Positions 56,121 through 64,000 of a stretch of 64,000 nt of DNA are shown in pieces. Every line of letters starts with the position of its first letter. Position 1 is the stretch's first letter. The notes beneath the pieces were generated by a model that did no database searches, was not told the origin of the DNA, and worked only from the letters and a program-made list of their open reading frames with translations. The position numbers were made by a program, and so were the translations under genes. The stretch comes from Gerris lacustris. Lineage: Eukaryota; Arthropoda; Insecta; Hemiptera; Gerridae. Location of the stretch: positions 136,653,787 through 136,717,786 of the forward strand of contig OX578276.1 in assembly GCA_951217055.1 (NCBI GenBank), read 5' to 3'.

Positions 56121-57851
56121 CAGGGGCGGATCCAGGGGGGGGCGAGGGGGGCGACCGCCCAGGGCCCCGCGCCTTGGAGGGCCCCGCGCCATAGAAAATT
56201 AAAATAAAATACTTATACTTTACAGGCAAATTTATAGTTCATAGTGAAGATTGTCCGCGGAACCCCGTGCCATGTACAAAACATGAAATATTAGAATTAT
56301 AAAATTCAGTCGAATTTAGTTTACATGGTAGAGCCTAATACCTAACTACCTATTCGCGGGGCCCCTCACTATAAAAAAGTCAAATAAATAAGTTATAAAA
56401 TATAAATTAATTTTTTTTATGTTTAAGATAGCCCGCGGGGCCCCGCTCCATATAAAATTAAGTGAGTTAACGTCCTAGTGTTTTCTCACCCTCCCCCTTT
56501 TCAAAATGATGACGAATTTGTTATTTACTGTGTGGGGTAAATCTTCATCTATGTACCCCACCTATATCTAAACGTCCAATATAACTGTTCCTTTTTACAT
56601 TACAAAAACAATTTCAGTTGTAGCAGCTCGATATATTCAATTTTTTTTAATTTTAGGGAAAAGTATGGAAGGTTATGGTATGGTAAGTTTAGGTTGAGTT
56701 TAGTAATTTTTGAGCTGACCTAACAATAACCTTCTATCATTACCCTATAAAACGTGACATTTCGTGTATTTTTATTTCAACAAATAAATAAAACACTGAA
56801 TTTATCGAGATACTACATAACCTTAATCGTTTGACAATGTACAGAGATATGTAAAAAAGACAAATCCTGTAAAAAGGAATAGTAAAAGAAACTAAGTATA
56901 TCGTACGGTACGAAATAATTGGGCCAATTAGTGCAGTTTTACCAATTGATGTCCAAGAGAAACTTCACCTCTGAGATGCATAAAAACGCTGTTTTGAGAG
57001 GTCATATTTACAAAATTTTCCGGGGGAGGACCCCCGGACCCCCCTAACAATGTGTCTTTGAAAATTAAACTAAAAACTCGGCACTAAAATGGAAAGTTAT
57101 AAGCTGAGCAGTGGCGTAACTATGGGCCCGCGCGGGCCCGCATTGCGGGGGGGCCCCCGGCAACAGGGGCCCCCAAATCCAGAAATAACTAGAATTTTTA
57201 TCCATGTACTAACGCCGAGGGGGGCCCCCAATCCTGAACGGAAGAGGTTTTTTTTTTTTTTTTTTTGCTCATCGATTTTCTTTGGCAAGGGGCCCCCAAA
57301 AATTTCTTGCGGGGGGGCCCCCAATGGACTAGCTACGCCACTGAAGCTGAGAATATGAATTCTGGGAGTAAATTTAAAGTGCTTGAGTGTAGATTTCAAA
57401 TTATAGGACTGATCACAAATAACACAGCTTAACTTTTAATTTACAATAATAATTTAACCATAAATCCAAAATATCATGAAGAAGAATAAATAGTTAAGTT
57501 TACAGAGCTTAATTATTACAATAAATAAAAATGTTTCTTTTCGATTACGTTTGCAAAGAAAATGACGATTAGATGAAAACTATATAATTTGAGGGGTTTA
57601 TGTTCAAATAATATGTTATTAAATCATGAGCTGAATTGTAATTATTTTAAAAGTTTTGAATTATTTTGAGAGTAAAAATGTTTGGCAGGCCGGCCCTAAG
57701 TAAAGGGAATTAGCCGTAAAATAGGATCAAGTTATAGGTGGTTTATTATTAAGTTAATTTTATTGTTTTTTATCAGCAATCCCCGCTCTATCCTAGGGGG
57801 CCCCGCCATTTTGTCTCGCCCAGGGCCCCGCAAGATCTAGATCCGCCACTG
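56121..57851. mobile_element. hAT-type element nested in the piggyBac-type element
   Basis: The 8-bp duplication TTTATTAT lies at 56113-56120 and 57852-57859. Ends CAGGGGCGGATC and GATCCGCCACTG are inverted repeats with one mismatch over 12 bases, a classic hAT start (CAG). The interior contains recurrent GCGGGGCCCC-type GC-rich motifs in an AT-rich body, and no transposase. Confidence 0.85.
57109..57343. mobile_element. 235-bp hAT-type MITE nested in the hAT element
   Basis: The 8-bp duplication AAGCTGAG lies at 57101-57108 and 57344-57351. Ends CAGTGGCGTAACTA and TAGCTACGCCACTG are inverted repeats with one mismatch. The interior is GC-rich with GGGGCCCCC blocks and a T run at about 57248-57266. 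The open frames on both strands are low-complexity by-products. Confidence 0.9.
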
Positions 57852-58036
57852 TTTATTATAATAAATAAAAAATAATTGAAATTTATAATTCATATAAATA
57901 ATAAAAATAAATTTTAATTAATGTCAAAAATGTCGTCAGTTTATTTTTTAATAATTATATCTTAATGTTTTAATTAAGTTTTGATTAATTTACCCCTTAA
58001 TAGCAATGTAGAAGACTGTAACAATATTAAAAAACT

Positions 58037-58183
58037 GATGGCGGTGTAAATGCCACCACGCGAGATGGCGGCGGTGTAAATGCCGCCACGCGAGATGGCG
58101 GCGGTGTAAATGCCGCCACGCGAGATGGCGGCGGTGTAAATGCCGCCACGCGAGATGGCGGCGGTGTAAATGCCGCCACGCGA
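58037..58183. repeat. 30-bp tandem repeat, five units
   Basis: Four 30-bp units and one 27-bp unit of GGCGGTGTAAATGCCGCC plus ACGCGAGATGGC. Each unit contains a GGCGG..CCGCC pair able to fold. The unit corresponds to the subterminal sequence of the enclosing piggyBac-type element. The Ser-Arg-Gly-Gly-Ile-Tyr repeat it would encode on the minus strand is not a gene. Confidence 0.95.
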
Positions 58184-58225
58184 GTATTCTTGTATGTACA
58201 AAAGGTGCGAGCGCTCGAAGGTTAA

Positions 58226-58679
58226 GTTGTAGGTGTACAATCTTTGATGTATTTATTTTAAACTTAATAAAATTTTGTGATAATTAAAATGTCTGCATAA
58301 CATATTCATCTTGATCATTTGAATGCGCGTCAAAATAATCTAAGTACTACAGAACTTTATCATCACAGGACATATTACGTTTGTGTATTTCATTTTTGTC
58401 ATAATAATTGTTTTCATTTGAAGCTTTTATTTTGTATACTTCATTGTTGTTTCTAGTTTTAATTTCAGGTTCTAAAAGTTTTGCTAAGCGTTCTCGCTCT
58501 TAGTTTATTATAACTTTCTGTATTACCATGAGGAAAATCCACCAATATTGATCTCAATTCATGAACATTGCTTCTTTCTTCTGAATCTATTAAATTAAAT
58601 TGGCTTATATAAGAATTAAATCTTTTCGTAATAAAGGTTTACTTCAATTACAAATCGTACACACAACTAAACTCGTCGA
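58226..58679. other. No recognisable gene
   Basis: AT-rich, no feature supported. Confidence 0.4.
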
Positions 58680-59106
58680 CCATTTAGCAAAATGTAACGA
58701 GCGCAGACGGTTGAAATTATTTTGGGGCTATCTGCGGGCTACTTTCGACAAACCGCCGAGATTTCATAAAAATCTAGTGAGTACTTTTGAAGATATAGGT
58801 ATAAATAAATGTATGTTTGTGTGCATGTGAAAAATAAACGAATGATCGTAGAAGGTTAAAACTTATTTCGGACCAATAATGGACTAATTAAGACCTGCCA
58901 TCCAAATTTCCTTAAAATTAGACGAGTAGTTTTTAAGAATGTTGGTTCGAACAAATTGAGGGACCGACAAACAGATAAAAACCCAAAAATATTCTCTGTT
59001 GTCTGAAACGGATTTCTGTCTTGGAATTTTTGAAATCGGAGACATAAAAACTTCATTCTTCGGAACAATCACAGAGCTTCCGTCACCTTTGGTAAGTTCG
59101 GAAGCT
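58680..59106 (+). repeat. Dispersed ~420-bp repeat family, copy 5
   Basis: It follows the copy at 4272-4694 block by block: CATTTAGCAAAATGTAACGA, GGGGCTATCTGCGGGCTAC, TAAATAAATGTATGTTTGTG, GTAGAAGGTTAAAACTTAT, GTCTGAAACGGATTTC, and a terminal GGTAAGTTCGGAAGC hairpin. Non-coding. Confidence 0.65.
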
Positions 59107-59240
59107 AAAATGTTCCACCTAAATTTGATAAAAACTCCTCTGAAAGTGGTATTGGGTAATGGGAAATGTCCCAGTTTAAATCAGTTAAAAAGATGGCTGC
59201 AAGGTGTAAGAAATAATAAAACTTCATTTTTCCATAGGAA

Positions 59241-59272
59241 ACGTTTCGACCCTTGTTAAGGTCATCTTCAAT
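59241..59272 (-). repeat. Penelope-type terminal hairpin motif
   Basis: On the minus strand it reads TTGAAGATGACCTTAAC, then AAGGGTCGAAACG, with a GACCTT/AAGGGTC stem. It has the same design as the other PLE-end motifs in the window. No coding sequence is attached. Confidence 0.45.
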
Positions 59273-61351
59273 CCTTTATTAACTGTAACAAATAATTTGG
59301 ATTTCACAAATTAATCCTAATTTATTCAAAACTTCATCAACAAGTCTTTTATTTTTAACTTTATTTAAATTACACATAACTGATCACTATTTTTTAGCCG
59401 TTTTCAACTATTCTTTTATAAATTGATAACATAATAAAATAAAATATTTAAAAACAAATTAGAAAATATTCCACAACCTACAATTCTGGATAATAATAAT
59501 TAGTAGTCCCAGTTTACTAAATTCGCAATCATACTGAGATATTAACACTTCTTTAGTTAGTCTCTTATCTGGTATTTTTATTCCCTCCAGTGCTTTTACT
59601 GTGTTTTTAGATTGACGCAGCGATGCTTTTCAAGAAAAAAGAATCGAATTAGGGATAATAGTATACATTCTTTTTTTTTATTTTAGTTATTAAAATAATA
59701 ATTATATTTCATTTTCACAACAATTAATAATTGTGTGATTGCATAAAGTGACAATAATATGTTCTTTGGACAAAGTTTGAGTTATCTATGAATAACGACG
59801 AGAAATAGGAACTCTTTGAAATCAATAATAACGAGTAATCATCCACAGTATGAGCTTCATTTAGGGTGTTGTACTTTCGTAGAGATAAAGTTAAGGTTTT
59901 CATGTTCTAATCCAACCCTGTATTGCAATTTTGTTAGAACAAAAGGTTTTTGTCGAAGAATAAATCGTCAGAAACTTTACCTCAGCAAGACGAAAGTATT
60001 TGAAAAAGAGTAATAGTAATCTAGTTATCACGAGTACGCCTTAAAAGCGTGAGAATGAGAGAATGGGTGAAGCTAACTGTGCCAAGCTTACCACGGTTAA
60101 TTCATTTACCAAAATAATCAATACAAGCTGGTGTATTCACTCTAATGCCCTTTACTCCAACGGTAAATGAACCAAGAACAACAAAAAAAAAAAATGCGAG
60201 AATTGAACACAAGCCCTGTTAAGGAAACGACAATAATTATGTTCCTATAACGAAGCAAGAAATAAGTTAATTGAAAACATATCATTCATATTTTTGAAAG
60301 GATCTCTCTAAAGCAGAATCTAAACCATCGATATGTCCCCGTGAAGGGACGACGAGAGAAGATAAATGAGCCGATGATCCGGGGGGGGGGGGGGTGTTAA
60401 GGTTTTTGCTCTTCCTTTCAAGAGCTATGAGCGCTCGGTCCCCAGTTATATATCAACATTATAGGAAAAGTTTCGAGACGCCGATTTTTATTGTTAGTTT
60501 TTATGTCAGATGTTACAAATTTTGTTACGAGAAAATATAGAGCAAAACATATATTGAGAAAATTTATTATGTCCCAGTAAGTGTTTTATATAAAGTAACT
60601 CGCGCTGCTAAGCCAAGAAGCACCAAAGCGACTAACAATATTATCAAATTATAATAATTATACAATAACAATTCCACTAATTAACAATAGCACTAAGATG
60701 AAATTAATAATTGCTAGTTGAAGTAAAGGTTTGATGGTCTGAGTATTACCTGTCTGCGGTTGCCATAACCTAACTTCAATTGTACGAGATGTTCACAGGT
60801 TAATTAAAGAGAGCTACAGGTGCATAGTGGTTGATTGAATTATTCTTACTCTCAAATATTCATTGTTGATATTATTAAGTGAGTTTCTACTTCCTTTTAG
60901 AGGCATATTGTTCTTGCTACAAATTAGGAGTCTGTTGGTAGGATACAGAACTGAAGTTTCGTTGTAAGCCTAAAGTGCTACAACAATGGAAGATAAAATA
61001 ATGTGTGTAGCTGATATCTGTGGAATAATAAAATATAACTAGAAAAGCAACAGGTGTTGAAAGGAACTAAGAGAAACTTCAGTCTGGCAGGCAGTGATCT
61101 TTATTGAATTGGAGGTTGAAAGGAAATACGCAGAAAGATTTATTGTTAGGTAGATTATTACAAAGTTCTATATTTTTATAAATTATGTAAGTACATAAAA
61201 TAATTATAATAATAATATGAATGGCACTGCTTAAACTATTCCGTCTTTACAATAGACTTGCATACAGTACAATAAAAAAGAGTACTGCTTAGCCATTCCT
61301 GAATATTATTAAATAAAAATAATTAAAAAAGAAAAAACAATAATAATAATA
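59273..61351. other. No recognisable gene
   Basis: AT-rich. A poly-G run is at about 60381-60393 and a GTCCC/GGGAC hairpin near 60335. Frame 59816-60013 has no motif. It may be intron of the receptor gene at the right edge. Confidence 0.4.
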
Positions 61352-61870
61352 AAGGTCGGTTTACACACATATGTGACGTGATAGTGACGGCACAGTGCTG
61401 TGACCGGTCTTTCATGCCACCGACCGTGCGAGGTTGATTACACACATCAGTGACGGCACAGTGAGTGACCGGTCCGTGATCTAACCGACCATGAGGTTGA
61501 TTACACACATCAGTGACGGGACAGTGACGTGGCAGTGACGGGGCACAGTGAGTGTCCGGTTCGTGATCCCACCGACCATGAGGTTGATTACACACATCAG
61601 TGACGGGGCAGTGACGGCATAGTGAGTGACCGGTTCGTGATCCCACCGACCATGAGGTTGATTACACACATCAGTGACGGGGCAGTGAAGTGGCAGTGAC
61701 GGCATAGTGAGTGACCGGTTCGTGATCCCACCGACCATGAGGTTGATTACACACATCAGTGACGGGACAGTGGCGTGGCAGTGACGGCACAATGCGTGAC
61801 CGGTTCGTGATCCCACCGACCATGAGGTTGATACTCACATCAGTGACGGCACAGTGCCGTCACATATTAT
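61352..61870. repeat. Tandem and palindromic repeat block
   Basis: A phrase starting AGGTTGATTACACACATCAG occurs six times (61431, 61494, 61581, 61655, 61740, 61825), at spacings of 63, 87, 74, 85 and 85 bp. Spacing varies because a CAGTGACG sub-repeat is gained or lost. It is bounded by ACACATATGTGACG on the left and CGTCACATATTATGTG on the right. A perfect 19-bp palindrome, TGACGGCACAGTGCCGTCA, lies at 61844-61862. It is probably a MITE whose interior amplified. The histidine- and cysteine-rich minus-strand frames are artefacts. Confidence 0.8.
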
Positions 61871-62763
61871 GTGATTCATAATAATATAACTTAATAACTG
61901 CTCTAAAAACTAAAATATATTTCTATATTCTATCATTTCTTCTTATATTCTTTTAAAAGAAGTATTTTTTGGCACCCTTCTTTGTAACTTTTGTAGATTT
62001 ATTTCTTTTTTGAAATTAGCCTTTTTTTGGAGGTCTAATTTTTTAATTTTATATTAAATATAATAAAACATAAAACTTGCTCTCTTTTTCTAAATGTAAA
62101 TTCCCTGTCACATGAGTCTTCTTATAAACTTTGTTTACAAGATGTAAAAAATATACAATTTGTAACTACATGTATACATATTATAAACTTTAGGGGAAAA
62201 AATAGAATAATATAAATATATGTAACTGACTTCTTATCCATATACATATCTTCAAAACCACAATCCTTCTGAATCCTCCCTGCATTTAGAAAATGTTATG
62301 TGTAATTATATCTAATATATAATTAAAAAATAACAACGCTACAAAGACCTATTTCAAAGAAGAAATTAATCTTCTAAAATATAATAATATTGGTTCATTT
62401 TGTGTACCTCCTTTATTAATTCGGAGGACAAACAAACCACTAAAATTATAATTCTCATATTTTTTAAAGCAGTACTCATGTCTTTTCTTTTTTCAATTAC
62501 TTTTTAGTGTTAAATCATGCATTGTTTATACTTAGAGTTAACATCAATAACGTCACTAGCGTTACAAAAATAAAAAGCTACACGATAATGATGTTAAAAA
62601 TGTGGAAATACGAATTACATTTTATTTGTGGAAAACAAACACCCTGTAATCCCCTCTCTTTTATTCTACTTTTTCTAATCAATTTATATTGTTTTGTTAA
62701 TCTTGCAGCAGTGTGAAGCTAATGAACTTTACTTGTAAAATAATTAAACTGCTTTTGTTACAG
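61871..62763. other. Intron-like sequence upstream of the receptor exon
   Basis: AT-rich, no gene recognised. It ends with a pyrimidine-containing tract and the acceptor TTTTGTTACAG directly before the exon at 62764. Confidence 0.6.
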
Positions 62764-63116
62764 GTGTTGCTGTTATCTTTGGAGTTAGCTGGGTTCCTCT
62801 TGGCTTGTTCTCACTTGTAACCGACCTAGTTTCAATTAATCCCAAGACACTCTACATTGGGTTAGCTGTATGTCATATGTTGGCAATGTCTTCAGCCTTG
62901 TCTAACCCAGTGGTCTACGGCTGGTTCAACACCAATATCAGGGCCGAACTCATCCAGTTTCTACCCAAGTCACTACGGGATCGACTGGACAGGTCCAGAC
63001 AGCGAGTAGACGAGCCTTCAACCAGGACGGCGGCAATCACGAGAACAGCTCCTCCGACCAAATCAATCAGGGCCAGCCCGCCTCTACCAGAAGGCGTCAC
63101 CTACACAGCTCTTTAG
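62764..63116 (+). CDS. Last exon of an NPY/NPF-like GPCR
   Basis: The exon follows a TTACAG acceptor and starts two bases into a codon. It reads VAVIFGVSWVPLGLFSLVTD, which is TM6 with a WVPL version of the CWLPL motif. A loop and TM7 follow: AVCHMLAMSSALSNPVVYGW, containing NPxxY. Next comes FNTNIRAEL, the usual start of helix 8. The intracellular tail is basic and rich in arginine, serine and proline, ending ..VTYTAL at the stop 63114-63116. HxxAMSS..NPxxYGW.N.N.R.E is typical of insect neuropeptide F and related NPY-family receptors, which act at the plasma membrane through G proteins. TM1-5 must lie in upstream exons outside the recognised window. Possible poly-A signals AATAAA lie near 63368 and 63513. 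The exact subtype is not certain. Confidence 0.85.
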
Positions 63117-64000
63117 AGACCATCAAATTATGTATTTTTTTAAAAATCGAAAACAGCGACAAATAATTTTTTTTAGAATGGAATTCATTCTTACTGAAAA
63201 TTAAATATAGCACCTGTCTTAAAAGCTCAAAATTCTGATAAACACTGTTTGGAATGGATTCACTCACAGATTTTGAGTGAAACGATTAAAAAAAAAAAAT
63301 CACAAAACTAATTTGAATCGTTCTTAAGCATAGGCTCAAACCTTATTACTTAATTTCGAAATTCTTCAATAAATTGAGTAACTATTCATAGATATTATGT
63401 AAGCTAACCGATCATTTTAAAGAGGTATAAAAGATAAATGAAACAATTCTAACTCACTTACTGGGTCAGCATCCCACTTATTTTTGGTTTTAAATTAAAC
63501 TAAACAAATATTTTAATAAATGGGGTAGTTGTATTGTTCATGCTGAACAATATGGAAGTTGGGAACAATAGTGATGCACCGAAGAAAAGTCTGCATCGAA
63601 ATAATCTAAGCCTATGGGTTGGGTGAGCAAATGAAATTTATTAAAAAATTAAATAACTAAATTAAAATAATTTTTACTACTTGTAATAAAAAAAATTAAA
63701 AATATATTACTTAATTTTTTATATATAGATCAAGCGCAGTAAAAAAATATTGGAATGAATATCATTTGTTTTATAATAATTGTATTTTCTGGGTTTTCGG
63801 TACTGTGAGCTTTAATATTAAAATATAAACACGACTTTGTTGTAAAAGGCATCAAAGAGTTTCGAATTAGTCTAGCTAAATTATTTCATTTTCAATAGAT
63901 TAAAATGAGTGTATAATTTTTACAAATAGTAGATAACTATGAGGATAATACAAAAGTACGCCAAGTGTACGTGAAGTAGCGATACGGATTTTAAGTAAAA
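63117..64000. other. Probable 3' UTR and downstream DNA
   Basis: No coding feature. AATAAA hexamers near 63368 and 63513 could end the receptor transcript. The rest is AT-rich. Confidence 0.5.

Larger units (their letters stand above)
55897..58221. mobile_element. piggyBac-type element (TTAA target), non-autonomous
   Basis: TTAA at 55893-55896 and 58222-58225 flanks perfect 15-bp terminal inverted repeats CCTTCGAGCGCTCGC. TTAA duplication with a CC start is diagnostic of the piggyBac superfamily. Just inside the left end, TCGCGTGGGGGGGCATTTAC continues to ACCG. The right end carries the same phrase five times in tandem (58037-58183). The interior is largely another transposon. The short frame at 55946-56194 runs into that insert and has no clear transposase motif, so mobility would depend on an enzyme made elsewhere. 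Confidence 0.85.

Noticed and set aside
58037..58183. CRISPR array
   Set aside because: The units are contiguous tandem copies without unique spacers, and the genome is eukaryotic.
57974..58240. Decapeptide-repeat protein on the minus strand
   Set aside because: It is a product of the 30-bp tandem repeat at a transposon end.
61323..61816. Cysteine/histidine-rich repeat proteins on the minus strand
   Set aside because: They follow the tandem DNA repeat; spacings of 63, 74, 85 and 87 bp shift the frame between units, so no protein repeat is conserved.

Overview
The window looks like intergenic and intronic DNA of an animal, most probably an insect. It is very AT-rich, has long (AT)n, poly-A and poly-C tracts, and is packed with non-LTR retrotransposons, Penelope-like elements and small palindromic DNA transposons. 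The only host protein-coding sequence I can support is one spliced exon near the right edge (62764-63116). It encodes TM6, TM7 and the tail of a rhodopsin-family receptor resembling the NPY/NPF group. The only host RNA gene candidate is a U1 snRNA-like sequence at 6851-7011, whose first loop carries a change in the U1-70K recognition sequence. Species cannot be fixed from the sequence; a hemipteran is a guess.

Layout. 1-6850: old repeats, including a large fold-back structure (4085-5962). 6851-7011: U1. 7577-9665: two retroelement relics on the minus strand, a LINE RNase H/3' end and a Penelope-like element (PLE) with an inverted second copy of its 3' end. 11594-15161: palindromic elements, one nested inside another. 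16127-17766: a LINE RNase H relic, duplicated, enclosing tandem 348-bp units that each hold a tRNA-like sequence. 17888-18852: a TA-flanked palindromic element. 19550-24960: a nearly intact I-group LINE (gag-like ORF1; ORF2 with endonuclease, RT and RNase H) ending in poly-A. 25757-32930: palindromes, tandem repeats, a dispersed tRNA-like repeat, a PLE GIY-YIG relic and a MITE. 32929-37075: a broken minus-strand CR1-like LINE. 39177-39678: a palindromic element holding a perfect 60-bp hairpin. 43251-48975: a DNA element with 8-bp target duplications, split by an apparently intact CR1-like LINE (PHD-finger ORF1 plus EN/RT ORF2). 50057-53340: a MITE, a broken hAT transposase gene carrying a second MITE, and PLE ends. 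55897-58221: three nested DNA transposons. 61352-61870: a tandem/palindromic repeat block. 62764-63116: the receptor exon.

The genes do not form a pathway. What links the window is layered mobile DNA. For five insertions the target-site duplications can be read directly: TTAA, TTTATTAT, AAGCTGAG, GGCCATAC and TTA, which gives insertion order. A second theme is at least four palindromic elements with TA|GTCCA-type ends but different interiors. A third is a recurring hairpin ending in GAAA found at seven places, three of them beside recognisable or likely PLE sequence. I saw no CRISPR array, prokaryotic operon, toxin gene or viral gene.
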